This document shows positions 1-9,473 of a DNA stretch of 64,000 nt, one piece after another. Position numbers and translations under genes: made by a program. The notes under the pieces are model-generated. The model made no database searches, was not told the DNA's origin, and saw only the letters and a program-made list of their open reading frames with translations. Position 1 is the stretch's first letter. The number at the start of each line of letters is the position of its first letter. Origin of the DNA: Tetraselmis striata. Its lineage: Eukaryota; Chlorophyta; Chlorodendrophyceae; Chlorodendrales; Chlorodendraceae. The stretch is taken from contig VCJN01000865.1 in the NCBI GenBank assembly GCA_006384855.1, forward strand, positions 62,001 through 126,000, in the 5' to 3' direction.

Positions 1-208
1 GTTATGGTACGTTTGATGTAACTTTTCTAGTACTTTATGCTTTGTCGGTGTGGACATGAATGGTCAACAGTCAATTGAGCCTGTTGCCCATCTGAGCGCA
101 ATCCTAAATGTACCCAGGTGCAGTACCACTGTGGCAGCCTGTTAGAGCAGCAAGAGCAGCTACGAGTCACAGCAGTTCAGCGCTCTCATCAGCATATTAG
201 TATCAACA
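1..208 (-). repeat. 3' LTR, partial
   Basis: Matches 6958-7165 base for base except four substitutions. On the minus strand it begins TGTTGATACT, the normal TG start of an LTR. The rest of the roughly 445-bp LTR lies left of the window. The stop codon of the RT/RNase H frame falls inside its first six bases. Confidence 0.95.
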
Positions 209-1783
209 CCCCTCCTCGATGAACTGCATGACCTTTGATGCAAACTTGGCGAAGAGAGGGTTGCGTAGAGGCTTGGTGAACATGTCGGCGGCCATCTCCT
301 TGGTTTCCACGTAGTGGATATTGATGTCGCCATTCTTGCATGCCTCGCGCACGAAGTGGTAGCGGATGTCCATGTGCTTGGTACGACTGGATGTCACGTC
401 ATTGGTGGCGATAGCGATGCATGCTTGATTGTCCTCTCCGATAGGGGTAGGGCCGTCAAGTGCGAGTCCCAGCCCCTGCAGCATCTGCCTGATGAACATC
501 ACCTCCTGAGTGGCGATTGCCATGGCGACGTATTCCGCCTCCGCAGTGGATAGGGTGACGATAGACTGCAACAGCGACTTGTAGCTCACTGCTCCTCCGC
601 AGATGGTGAAGTAGAATCCGCAGGTGGCCTTGCCTTGGCTGGTCATCGTGGCGTGGTTTGAGTCAGACCATCCAGCTAGCTGCAGCACGTCGCTCCCGCC
701 GAAGGTGATGCCTCGATCAGGGTACTTCTTGAGGTAGCGCAAAACATGTTTTGCATCTTCCATGTGTGCGCGAGTTGGGGCTGACATAGCTCTGCAAAGG
801 CGGTTGACGGCCTCAGTGATGTCAGGCCTGGTGGCAGTGGAGGCGTACAGCAGTCCGCCGATGAGACTCCTGAAAATGCTTGGATCGTCTAGCGCAGGTG
901 AGCCGCGAGCATCGTTGCCGACGCTGGGAATATCAGCAGGGTTGCAGTCTGTCATGTTGAAACGCTCCAGCAGGTCGGTCACATGCTTCCCTTGATGTAC
1001 CTTGATGGTGCCCGCGTCTCGGTCGCGCTCCACCTTCATGCCTAGAATCCAGGTGCAGGCTCCCAGGTCCTTGATGTCGAACTCGTCAGCGAGGTTGCGC
1101 TTGAACTGAACCACCCAGGTGGTGCAGTTGCTGCAGATCAGGATGTCGTCCACGTAGATCGCCACAATGCTGAAGGTGTTGCCGGATCGGTAGATGTAGG
1201 CGCCGGGGTCGGTCTTGAGCTGAGCAAATCCCTGCCCCAGCATGTGCTCGCGCAGCTTGAGGTACCAATCGTGCGGCGCCTGCTTGAGGCCATAGACGCT
1301 CTTCTTCATGTGGTAGACCAGCTCCTCGCCGTTGGGTCCTTGCTGTTCAAACTCAGGGGCTTGTGTCATGTAGATATCCTCCTCCAGGTCTCCGTAGAGG
1401 AACGCACAGTCGATGTCGGTCTGCTCGAGCTCCATGCCGTAATGGGCTGCCAGGGAAAATATGATGCGTAGCGTGGTGAACTTCACGGTAGGTGCGAAGG
1501 TGTCGTTGTAGTCGATGCCATGCACTTGGCTGAAGCCCTTGGCCACCAGTCGCGCCTTGTAGCGTGCTAGGCTGCCGTCGGCGTTGCGCTTGGTCTTGAA
1601 TACCCACTTGCACCTGACTGCCTTCCTGCCGGATGGTAGGGTCACCATTACCCACGTCTTCCTGGCTATGAGGGATCGGTATTCTACCCACATCGCCTCC
1701 AGCAAGTGTGGTGCATCTGGACCGGTCAGAGCTTTCCGTGTGCGTCTGCGGATCGCCGGGTGCCTCGCCTGCCAGATGGGCAT
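203..1783 (-). CDS. copia reverse transcriptase and RNase H portion of the polyprotein
   Basis: A 526-residue open frame. The N-terminal half is Ty1/copia reverse transcriptase: a KARLVAKGFSQ block near residue 80, an FAPT..TTLR block near residue 95, and the catalytic YVDDILI motif near residue 215. The C-terminal 150 residues are RNase H of the copia type, with acidic residues in SDSNHA, TAEAEY and EDNQA, followed by a KHMDIRYHFVRE block and the usual ADMFTKPL ending. It makes and processes the cDNA in the virus-like particle. It begins without its own natural start because a frame change near 1790 separates it from the integrase frame. The stop lies in the 3' LTR. Confidence 0.93.
   Translation of the reverse strand: MPIWQARHPAIRRRTRKALTGPDAPHLLEAMWVEYRSLIARKTWVMVTLPSGRKAVRCKWVFKTKRNADGSLARYKARLVAKGFSQVHGIDYNDTFAPTVKFTTLRIIFSLAAHYGMELEQTDIDCAFLYGDLEEDIYMTQAPEFEQQGPNGEELVYHMKKSVYGLKQAPHDWYLKLREHMLGQGFAQLKTDPGAYIYRSGNTFSIVAIYVDDILICSNCTTWVVQFKRNLADEFDIKDLGACTWILGMKVERDRDAGTIKVHQGKHVTDLLERFNMTDCNPADIPSVGNDARGSPALDDPSIFRSLIGGLLYASTATRPDITEAVNRLCRAMSAPTRAHMEDAKHVLRYLKKYPDRGITFGGSDVLQLAGWSDSNHATMTSQGKATCGFYFTICGGAVSYKSLLQSIVTLSTAEAEYVAMAIATQEVMFIRQMLQGLGLALDGPTPIGEDNQACIAIATNDVTSSRTKHMDIRYHFVREACKNGDINIHYVETKEMAADMFTKPLRNPLFAKFASKVMQFIEEGC
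209..218 (-). other. polypurine tract of the copia element
   Basis: The minus strand reads CGAGGAGGGG immediately before the LTR's TGTTGA. This purine run is the expected primer for plus-strand DNA synthesis. It overlaps the end of the RNase H coding frame. Confidence 0.85.
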
Positions 1784-4241
1784 GATCTCGATTGCTCCAT
1801 GCCAGGTGGCGGGCGCTGACGGGGTTGCGGTAGTCGATGCGCGGGCGGCTTGATCGGGACAAGCCGGCAGGCTGTGGCGGTCCGCTGGACGTCGGGGCGG
1901 TTGGCACTGTAGGGCGTGCTGGACCAGGGACGGCAGGAGTAGGAGGCTGGGGAGTCACTGCTGGTGGCTGCGGGGCACCGGCTCCGGCTGGTTCGGGCGT
2001 CTCATCTCGCTTAGGCTGGGCGTTTGGGAAGAAATCTTCGTCGCTGTCGCTGGCATCACTGTCACTGTCGGGACGGCGCAGTGGACGGGATGCCCCTCCT
2101 GAGGTCGATGCCCCTCCTGAGGTAGATGCCCCTCCTGAAGTTGATGCATGCCCTTCCTGCCACATCATCCCCTCCTGTGTGGCATGCCGCCACACATCAG
2201 TGGCAGGTGAAGGGGTAGCCGGCAGGACCCAATGCTCGTTGAACGTGACGTTGCGCGTTGCCACGGTGGTGTTGGTATCAGGAAAATAGACGAGGCAGCA
2301 GTCGTCCGCATGCAAAGCGTCGTAGCCCACGAAGATGCCGAGTCGAGCAGAGGGGTCCGACTTGATGCGTTGAGCGCGCTGTTGATGAACGTACGATGGA
2401 CAGCCGAACACGCGCAAATGGGAGAGATCAGGGGCGGCTGCGGCGACGATGGACATGGGTGCAGCGCCGGTGCTCCTGGGGGTGCGGTTGTGCAGGTAGG
2501 CAGCGGTAGCCATGGCAAACTGCCAGTACGGGGTAGGAAGGCCAGCATAGGCCAGCATGCAACGGCCCCAGGTCCACAAGGTGCGCCAGGTACGCTCCAC
2601 TAGCCCATTCTGAAACTGGCTGTAGGGAGCAGAATACTCACGTCGCAGTGCATGAGCGTCACACTCAGCGATGAAGGCGCGACTGTGGAACACGCTGTCG
2701 TTGTCGAGACGTAGGGCACGGACGGTGTGCCCCATGCTGCGGGCGATCGCCAGGACGCGGCGCAGGCAGTCGACAGCGGCGGCGCGGGAGCGGACAAATA
2801 GAATGCAGCACCAGCTGCTGGCGTAGTCAACAGCTCCAAACACGTATGTAGGAGTTGCCTTGCAGCGATCTGTGGGGTTCTCCCATAAGTCGCAGCCCAG
2901 CATGTGGCATGGTGCATCTGGTCGAGGATGACAGGTGCGCGGTCGCGGGGCTGCAGTAGCCTTGATCATGGCGCAGGCGTGGCAGAACGGTAGACGCGTT
3001 TGCGTGGAGTACTCAACCTGCGTGCCTGCGGTGCCGCGCAGAGCGTCCATGGCGCGCTCATGGATGTGACCGAGCCTGGCATGCCACAGATACTTGGAGT
3101 CTTGCTTCACTGCAGAGACGAGGGAGATGCCCGCTGGGGGTCCAGACCGCTCAATGCGGCTGTGCAGCACGTACAGGCGGTCGACGCTCTCCACCGGGAA
3201 GACGGTATCGCCCACTTCGAGGCGGCTGCCGCGGGAGTTGATGATGATCTGGAGATGGGCATTCTGCTCCTCAGCTTGCCGGCTACTGAAGAGACGATAG
3301 ATCTGGTTGTCAGAGCGGAACGCGAGATCTGGCACGTGTAACACATTGCGAAGAACGACGGTCTGAGCAGTGCCGTTGTCGTCGGGAATGGTGGTTCGCA
3401 CAGTGCCGATGCCGACGGCTCGTGCACACAGTCCGTGAATCCAGCGCGGGGAAATGGGCTTGTAGTCCGCGAAGTCAGAGATGTTGGCCACCATGTGAGA
3501 GGTGGCGCCGGTGTCAAGCACCCACGACTGCGGGAACGACTTGATGCTGGGTAGCGCAACTTCTGACACACTGGCCTTAACGATGGCAAGTGCCAGCCAC
3601 TTGCCGATGTTGGCATCGATGCAGGCGCCCGGCATCATGCGGCGCTGATCAAGCGAGAGACCAGGGATGTCCAATGTGTCAGCCGGGAAGCCCATGCTCA
3701 AAGCCACGATGTCCAAACAGGGGGTTTCAGGCTCGCCGTCGAGTAGAAGCATGCTTTTGCCGGGCACGGCAGGTGCGTCTGTCGTGGCGGTGGTCATGCG
3801 GTAGGCGTAACTGCCCCGGCGGGAGACGAACTTCGAGAAGAGGCCATGCTGCAGATGAGAAGGAGCGGTCCACCGTGGAGAGAAGCCATGTGTGGTAAGG
3901 AGCTCCCCAACAGACAGCGGTGCCCGCTGGGCCTGCTGATAGTGAGTGCGAAAGAAATCGATGTCACGGATGTTGCTCCATACCACTGTATCGCGTCTGG
4001 CTGTTGACCCAAGCTCGTGCGCTCGGACCAGAATTGGCGTGCCCATAGCCTCAACGATCTCATGGCAGCGCGCAGCACCGGGGACGTTCTCGAGAATGAA
4101 GTTGACGCCACCAGACTGCATCGACGCCAGACGCTTGCTTGACGACATCAATAGAACCGTACAGCCCACCAGCACGCGGGTCGGCGAGCATGAGGCGATG
4201 AGGGTTGGCGGCTGAGAACGGGGCGCAGGGCGGTGAGGCAA
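1784..4241 (-). CDS. copia polyprotein middle: methyltransferase C-terminal half, protease, integrase
   Basis: One uninterrupted frame starting upstream of 4100. Residues about 45-222 match the C-terminal half of a C5-cytosine methyltransferase (LENV at 50-53, ARRD at 81-84, MGFP at 183-186, a motif X-like GACIDANIGKW). Only about 18 residues later comes the retroviral-type protease motif LDTGATSH (242-249, bases about 3495-3518). Then follow the GAG-pre-integrase zinc region (LWHARLGH, later CHAC) and the integrase core with D of GCDLW, D of RLDNDSVF and E of NGLVERTW. A run of three 21-bp repeats at about 2094-2150 encodes Gly/Ala/Ser/Thr-rich linker. Past about 1790 the frame stays open to 1353 but no longer encodes homologous protein. 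Confidence 0.9.
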
Positions 4242-4505
4242 TCACTAGGTCGACATGCCCAAGGGACGCCAGTTCGTCGTCAGTGATGGACTGGACATCA
4301 GGGTTGATGCGGCCGTAGGAGTCGTGGATGGCGCTGGCAGGGATCTGATGAGGATGGCGGGCTTGCATGCGCTCCTGCTCCACCCGGCCGGCCTTGCGCA
4401 CGTGCTTGTCAGTCTCGCAGCAGATCATGTCGCCAATGGAACACCAGCTTCGGCCAGACCCTCCGCGATGGAGTGAAGGGCGCCAACACACAGTGACAAA
4501 ATCCG
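3575..4505 (-). other. composite DNMT3-like C5-cytosine DNA methyltransferase domain inside the retrotransposon
   Basis: Family knowledge: C5 methyltransferases transfer a methyl group from S-adenosylmethionine to cytosine through a Cys in motif IV. Seen here in order: motif I-like RILSLCVGALHSIAEGLAE at the end of the Gag frame, motif IV SPPCAPFS, motif VI ILENV, motif VIII-like TARRDTVVWSN, then MGFP and RRMMPG with motif X. The spacing and the DLVIASPPC and NPHR stretches are closest to the DNMT3 pattern. Motif I is unusual: the canonical F-x-G-x-G is replaced by C-V-G-A-L. The domain is in frame with Gag at its N-terminus and with protease at its C-terminus, so it belongs to the element and is not a nested insertion. 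Two frame changes break it in this copy. Confidence 0.82.
4060..4491 (-). pseudogene. methyltransferase middle segment with catalytic Pro-Cys, in a third frame
   Basis: A 143-residue frame overlapping the ends of the Gag and protease/integrase frames. It contains GDMICCETDKH (like the motif II acidic segment), DVQSITDDELASLGHVDLV and ASPPCAPFSAANPHR; the Pro-Cys at 4225-4233 is the motif IV nucleophile pair of C5-cytosine methyltransferases. Homology runs on from motif I in the upstream frame and into motif VI in the downstream frame, so it is the central third of one domain. The breaks near 4440 and 4110-4140 are not at long homopolymers. They may be mutations, assembly indels or, less likely, programmed frameshifts. 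Confidence 0.8.
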
Positions 4506-6584
4506 AATCGGCTTGCCCTTGGTAAAAGCAGCAGGGTCGGCCTTGACATCAGTAACAGACGGAAGAGGCTGGAACGGCGTCGGCGAGCGGGCAAGGGCGG
4601 CGTGAGGCAATGGCGGTGTGGAGGCGATGTCCGGCAGCGTCTGGGCGGCAAACGCAACAGTATATCCACATGGATGGAAGAAGGGAACGGTCTTGGTAGG
4701 AGTGAGGTAGGCCGGGTAGCACACACCCGGGCGATGAGACGCAGTGAGGCGCCAGTGGAACGCGCGCTCCAGAGCGTCATGCTCGCACTCGCTGTCACTG
4801 TCGCCATTGCCGTCATCACCATGGACATCCACATCGCTGGCGGTATCGCAGAGGTTGTCGACAGCAGTCATCATGATCAGTTGATCAATGGCATCCGGTG
4901 TAGACGGAGGGACGGCGTCCGGGTAGTCAGCGGCATCATGTGTGGGAGGTCGCTCCTGTGGCGGGCTCCAGTCACACGGTGTGCAGCTGCCGCCAGACGA
5001 GCTGTCAGTCACCGCGCCTGGCATGCTGTTGTCGCTCGAGGCATCGTAATCACCTTCGCTGATGCGTAGGAAGGCGCATGCAGCCTGGCGCGCCGCATGG
5101 TTGCGGCGGCGCACAGCATGGTTGCGGCGGCGGCGCAGATGGCGGTTGCGGCGATGAGGTGACTTGGGCTCGGCGTCAGGATCCTCAGCGGACGCCTCCA
5201 GCGCGTCAGGCTCCGCGGCAGGCTCGCCTGACTCCTCGGGCTCCTTAGACTCATGACACGCCGCAGCAGACTCCACTGGCTCCGCGGGCGCCTTAGACTC
5301 ATCAGTCTCCTGCTCAGCACCCATGGCAGGCTCCGCAAGTGGCATGATGGATGTAACCACCACATCAGCCTCGGGGAGCATGGGACGCTTGCCATCCGCA
5401 ATATCCGCCCGGAGCTTGTAGCACTCCTCGCGCAGGTGAGAGCGGCTCCAACAGAAGGTGCAATGGGTGATCACGTTGAAGTCGGTGGTGACGGGCGCCA
5501 GACGTTCTGCTGATGTGGGGCAGCTGGGCAGGTTGAGGTGAGAGGTCGCCACAAAAGCAAATTCCTTGGCCACGTGGGCATGCTCCTTGTCGCCAGCGGC
5601 GTCAGGGCGGCCGCGGCCGTCTCCTGCAGGTGGGTTGCGATCAGGGTGAACACGGCCCGCGGCCTTGTCCCGGGCGTAGCTTCGGCAGTCACGCTTCGGG
5701 TGGCCAGGGATGCCACAGTAATAGCAGCGGCGCTTGTTGACGCCGGGACGGTCTGACGGCTGCGTAGACGAGTGGCCAGCGCCGCCGGACGCCAAGGAAG
5801 ACAGCATGGCGGCGAGCTTGGACATGGTTGCATCTTCAGCGCCGGGCTGAGGAGGAGAGAGCTCCTCTTTGAGTCTTGCGACCAGGGCAGTGAGATCAGC
5901 CTCACTCAATTTGCCATCCTTCACGGCGCTCGGCTGCGACGGGGGCGGCGCGGCCAGGAATGCTGCAGCAGTTGACTCGGCGGCAGGCGCACGGGAGGTG
6001 AGACGGACAGCCTTCGCTGCCTCAAGGAAGGTGTCAGGCCTGCTGCGAAGGAGGTGGTCGTACTCAGACTTGAAGTCAGGTTGACGCAGACCATCACGGA
6101 AGTGGTTGATCAGCTTGGCGTCAGTGACAATCGTGCCGGCTCTGTCAAGCATCAGGCGGGCAAGCATCAGGCGGGCGATGAACGATTCGAGGTCCTCGTG
6201 AGGAGATTGCTTGGTAGACAGGGAGCCCTCAAGGGTGGAGATGTAGGTCTCAGGTGGCGGAGCAAAAGCGGCCTTGAGGGCTTGCAGGGCGTGGTAGCCC
6301 TTACGGGTGTTGTAACGGTAGCTGACGTCCAGGAGGTGAGTCGCCGCGGTCCTGCCAGGAAGCAGGTTGAGCAGCAGGCGGAAGACTTGGGCGTGGCAGT
6401 CCTCAGAGGTTGTGGTGTCATCAGCGACAAAGATATTAGAATACCCCTCCTCGCTGGTGAGACGACTCTCAAGCTGAAACTGCCAAAGCAGCCATGAGGC
6501 AGCATCAAAATCACCAGGACGAGCAAAGGACTCATAGTCCTTGGTCTTCAAGCGCGCATGGGACATGGTAGCAAGGATTCCCAC
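4425..6584 (-). CDS. copia Gag with two CCHC zinc knuckles, running into methyltransferase motif I
   Basis: 719 residues. The N-terminal 200 residues match copia Gag (UBN2-type capsid). Two CX2CX4HX4C knuckles follow: CYYCGIPGHPKRDC near residue 290 (bases about 5690-5732) and CTFCWSRSHLREEC near residue 375 (about 5418-5460). An acidic Glu/Pro/Ala region and then an arginine-rich block (RRNRHLRRRRNHAVRRRNH) around 5100-5150 precede the C-terminus, which becomes methyltransferase motif I. A 15-bp direct duplication at about 6148-6178 repeats ARLML. The first Met is 123 bases downstream of the primer-binding site; a second Met six residues on (MSHARL) is an equally good start. Confidence 0.88.
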   Translation of the reverse strand: MGILATMSHARLKTKDYESFARPGDFDAASWLLWQFQLESRLTSEEGYSNIFVADDTTTSEDCHAQVFRLLLNLLPGRTAATHLLDVSYRYNTRKGYHALQALKAAFAPPPETYISTLEGSLSTKQSPHEDLESFIARLMLARLMLDRAGTIVTDAKLINHFRDGLRQPDFKSEYDHLLRSRPDTFLEAAKAVRLTSRAPAAESTAAAFLAAPPPSQPSAVKDGKLSEADLTALVARLKEELSPPQPGAEDATMSKLAAMLSSLASGGAGHSSTQPSDRPGVNKRRCYYCGIPGHPKRDCRSYARDKAAGRVHPDRNPPAGDGRGRPDAAGDKEHAHVAKEFAFVATSHLNLPSCPTSAERLAPVTTDFNVITHCTFCWSRSHLREECYKLRADIADGKRPMLPEADVVVTSIMPLAEPAMGAEQETDESKAPAEPVESAAACHESKEPEESGEPAAEPDALEASAEDPDAEPKSPHRRNRHLRRRRNHAVRRRNHAARQAACAFLRISEGDYDASSDNSMPGAVTDSSSGGSCTPCDWSPPQERPPTHDAADYPDAVPPSTPDAIDQLIMMTAVDNLCDTASDVDVHGDDGNGDSDSECEHDALERAFHWRLTASHRPGVCYPAYLTPTKTVPFFHPCGYTVAFAAQTLPDIASTPPLPHAALARSPTPFQPLPSVTDVKADPAAFTKGKPIRILSLCVGALHSIAEGLAEAGVPLAT

Positions 6585-6707
6585 GAGGGGTGACGGAGGA
6601 CGCCAGAGGACGACGAGGATGAGACGAGCGGAGAAACCCAGAGGTTGAGAAACCTAGGTGGAAGCGAAGACGAAAACAACGATGAGTGGCGCAGGGACAT
6701 GCGCGAT

Positions 6708-6720
6708 CAGGCCCATAACC
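6708..6720 (-). other. primer-binding site, complementary to the anticodon region of initiator tRNA-Met
   Basis: The plus strand reads GGCCCATAACC (6710-6720), identical to the anticodon loop region of plant-type initiator tRNA-Met; the minus strand GGTTATGGGCC abuts the 5' LTR. Priming by an internal half-tRNA is known in the copia group, including algal Osser. Confidence 0.8.
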
Positions 6721-7165
6721 TGTTAATGTTGACACAAGGCGGCTGCAGCTGACAGACAAGCAGCAGCAGGTGAGTGTGAGTGCACAGGACGGCAACACGA
6801 CCTTGCAGGTCGAGTGAGGAGCTAGTGGGAAGAACGAAGTTAATTTACAAAGGCTAGGTTTCTCCAACTTGGCTGGTGGGCATGTTTGCAACATGCCTAG
6901 CCGGTCTGTGGCATCCTGGCCACTGAAATGGCCTCTAGTAGTTACCGTTGTACCTTGGTTATGGTACGTTTGATGTAACTTTTCTAGTACTTTATGCTTT
7001 GTTGGTGTGGACATGAATGGTCAACAGTCACTTGAGCCTGTTGCCCATCTGAGCGCAATCCTAAATGTACCCAGGTGCAGTACCACTGTGGCAACCTGTT
7101 AGAGCAGCAAGAGCAGCTACGAGTCACCGCAGTTCAGCGCTCTCATCAGCATATTAGTATCAACA
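6721..7165 (-). repeat. 5' LTR, complete
   Basis: 445 bp. On the minus strand it runs from TGTTGATACT to CATTAACA, giving TG...CA ends and a short imperfect inverted repeat. Boundaries are fixed by the primer-binding site on one side and by the end of identity with the left LTR on the other. It should hold the element's promoter and RNA start, which I did not locate. Confidence 0.93.
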
Positions 7166-8374
7166 GCAGCTGGGCGACTTCCTGGTTCCCTTGGTTCTTC
7201 CTTGGTTCTTGGCTCCCTGGCCTCCTGCTTGACTCTTGGTTTCAGGTTTATGTGTCTCTTTCGCTTGCAAGCTTTCACAGTTGCTTTTAGTTGTGTTTGT
7301 AGTGCGCACATGTTAAAAGCAATGATGCGTGTTTTTTATGTCTACTCGTGGTGCACACGAACGGGTGCAGCGACGGGTCAACTGGTAACCCGTACCACTT
7401 AGTTGCACATGTAGCAAGAAAAACGGTTATACCAGGAAAGGAGTAAACCCCATAATATACTAGCTTAGGTCATAATGAATCTCATGTGATAGCGATGAGC
7501 TACGTAGATATATATACTAATCGCCCTACCGTTATGTGCTGCGTTATTTGTTCTCGTTTGGGATAGACTGAGGGAAGTACTACAGCTTCTGCAGTTCTGC
7601 ACCAGAGAGTAGTATATACAGGTATCGGTACAGGGTATCCGATCATCACTGACCAGCATGCGGGCCGCCAAGCCAGCAGCATGTCCATCCCTTCAGTAAC
7701 ACCGCCTGCATAGACCATCTGTTGGATATCCCCCTGTGCATCAAGGAGCATGTGGTTAGACTGCTTGGTGTTAAGAAACTCTCCCTTGTTTCCGCAGGGC
7801 ATCGAGAGCTGAATGGTATCACCGGGAGCAAACGTACGCCCGTTGATTGGTGGAAGGTTATGCCGGCATTTCATGTGGCGCTTTCTGCGCGCGGCTTGGC
7901 TGCGTACACGAAAGAGTCAGAAAGTCCGCTCATGTTTTTAATTCAAGACCACAATTTTTTTTCGGCGTCCTTTTCGAGCGGAGACCCCGCCCTCGTATGG
8001 ATTTGTAGGCATCCTTTACAGCGCCCGCACCGGGTACCAAATATTAACAGGCACCGACAGACACAGCATGCGGGCTGGCGGGGTGGAAGAAAGCTGCGAA
8101 CGCTGCTGCGAACGCGAACGCTGCTGCCGCGAAGACGATTATTGCACCAGCCAATTTACGATGGCGCGAACAATAAGTCGCCACTGCCGGGAATATATGT
8201 ATGTGGCGCCAAATGTGTTGTCCGCTACAACTTGACTCATAAGCAAGTACCAATATATTCCCCTTCCGATGTCACAATCTTTCCGCAGTTGACAGCTCAA
8301 TACACCCTCACACAGTTCCTCGCTGGTCTGTGTTCTCGACTCCCCAGACTTGCGCTATCGTGTTCTCCGACTGA
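7166..8374. other. intergenic stretch between the retrotransposon and the HSP20 gene
   Basis: No gene recognised. 7190-7215 has imperfect CTTGGTTCTT repeats. 8090-8140 has a GCTGCGAACG-type simple repeat. 8250-8260 has an ATATAT stretch that could serve as a TATA-like element for the downstream gene. No convincing heat-shock element array was found by eye. Confidence 0.4.
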
Positions 8375-8749
8375 ATGGCTTCCTCCACTACTCCGCCCGT
8401 CTTCAACTTGGACGTAATCCCTCGCGTGGCGGCGCCCGAATTCAATATCGAGGAGACGAGCACCTCTGACGAGATCTCGGGCAACCTGAAGAACGAGAAG
8501 GAGGAGAATCTGAAGCTCGGTCTGACGGAGGACCGCGTGCTCACCATCGTGGGAGAGCAGAGCATCGCCGTCGAGAAGAAGGATGGGACAAAAGAAGAGA
8601 AGGTTCTGTACCAGCGAGCTGTGCCTCTGCCGCCCCACGCAGACGAGCACGGCATTTCTGAGGAGTTGACACATTTCATGCAGCTGAAGGTCGTAATGCC
8701 GAAGCGGCAAATGCAATCTGCTCCCAGCCGGGCGGTTGGTGCATACTGA
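8375..8749 (+). CDS. small heat-shock protein (HSP20 / alpha-crystallin) family
   Basis: A single-exon frame of 124 residues. From about residue 15 it follows the alpha-crystallin fold: PEFNIEET, then LKLGLTEDRVLTIVGEQ (beta strands with the VLTI-GE signature), a charged loop EKKDGTKEEK, and LYQRAVPLPPHADEHGIS ahead of a final KVVMPK strand. Family proteins are ATP-independent holdases that form oligomers and keep unfolding proteins soluble. The usual C-terminal A-x-x-x-n-G-V-L signature is changed to HFMQL, and no I-x-I tail motif is visible, so oligomerisation may differ. No organelle targeting peptide is obvious, which suggests the cytosol. A TGTAA signal follows about 130 bases after the stop. 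Confidence 0.72.
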   Translation: MASSTTPPVFNLDVIPRVAAPEFNIEETSTSDEISGNLKNEKEENLKLGLTEDRVLTIVGEQSIAVEKKDGTKEEKVLYQRAVPLPPHADEHGISEELTHFMQLKVVMPKRQMQSAPSRAVGAY

Positions 8750-8875
8750 GCTTATTATATCAAACTTGGGGATATAACAAAGTTACGATTAAACACCGCG
8801 ACTGATCGCAGCTGAGCATGTCTAAATTAAAAACACGTAGAGGTGCTTCTTCTGATAAGCTGTGAGTTACCGACC

Positions 8876-8880
8876 TGTAA
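8876..8880 (+). terminator. TGTAA polyadenylation-type signal for the HSP20 gene
   Basis: TGTAA is the usual polyadenylation signal of chlorophyte algae. It lies 127 bases past the stop codon. Confidence 0.5.
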
Positions 8881-9336
8881 CTTTCACACAATTCTTTCCT
8901 ACAAGTCAGGGTACCAACATTCCAACAGCGGCAACGAGCATGCATTCTTGTCATACATCTGGTAACAACAGTGAAATGCCAATGTGTTCGATTATGTGGA
9001 TGATATCCCAGTCTGCGCTCTTGCTGCAAGTGCTAAATCTTTTGAGAGCCTATAGTTATGATCCCATCATGCATCCATTATAGTTTCACAGCAGATACGT
9101 GATATGACGCAGTAAAAGTCCGCGCCGCTAGCGTTGGATTTGCCCCGCGTCATTGGTCAACGTCCTGTGGTCTGAGTGCTGTATGGGTTGAGGCAGCTAG
9201 CGCGACACGGAAACAATACCGGTAGCCGAGGAGTGAGGGGCTCGCAATAATAACAAGGGAGAGCACTCGTGAGGAAAAGTCGAGATTTGATATGTGGCAT
9301 ATGGAGCAGGAGCCAGCACCGGTACAGGCATCTGTA

Positions 9337-9341
9337 TTACA
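9337..9341 (-). terminator. TGTAA polyadenylation-type signal for the PAF-acetylhydrolase gene
   Basis: The minus strand reads TGTAA 133 bases after the stop at 9474, a normal distance in green algae. Confidence 0.5.
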
Positions 9342-9473
9342 CATCTGACATTGAGCCATTGCAGTTGAGCACTTGCAAAGGCAATAATTTCGTTGCGAAT
9401 CCACAGAGTACCCATCATGTCATGGCTATGAAATTGCACTCACAGCACTGCTTGCCACCGTTCCAAAGTTAAA

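Larger units (their letters stand above)
1..7165 (-). mobile_element. Ty1/copia LTR retrotransposon carrying a DNA methyltransferase (3' LTR cut by window edge)
   Basis: Read on the minus strand the order is 5' LTR (6721-7165), primer-binding site (6708-6720), Gag with two CCHC knuckles, C5-cytosine methyltransferase, aspartic protease, integrase, reverse transcriptase, RNase H, polypurine tract (209-218) and 3' LTR (1-208, rest outside the window). Integrase before RT places it in Ty1/copia, and priming from the anticodon region of initiator tRNA resembles Osser of Volvox. The coding region lies in three frames (breaks near 4440, 4110-4140 and 1790), so this copy is not intact as read. The 208 comparable LTR bases differ at only 4 positions, so insertion is fairly recent. 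The target-site duplication cannot be checked because the left end is missing. Confidence 0.95.

Noticed and set aside
3575..4505. methyltransferase as a host gene interrupted by the retrotransposon
   Set aside because: Both ends are in frame with element proteins (Gag and protease), and no LTR or target-site boundary separates them.
7860..8300. heat-shock element array upstream of the HSP20 gene
   Set aside because: GAA/TTC words occur but not in a proper alternating five-base spacing.
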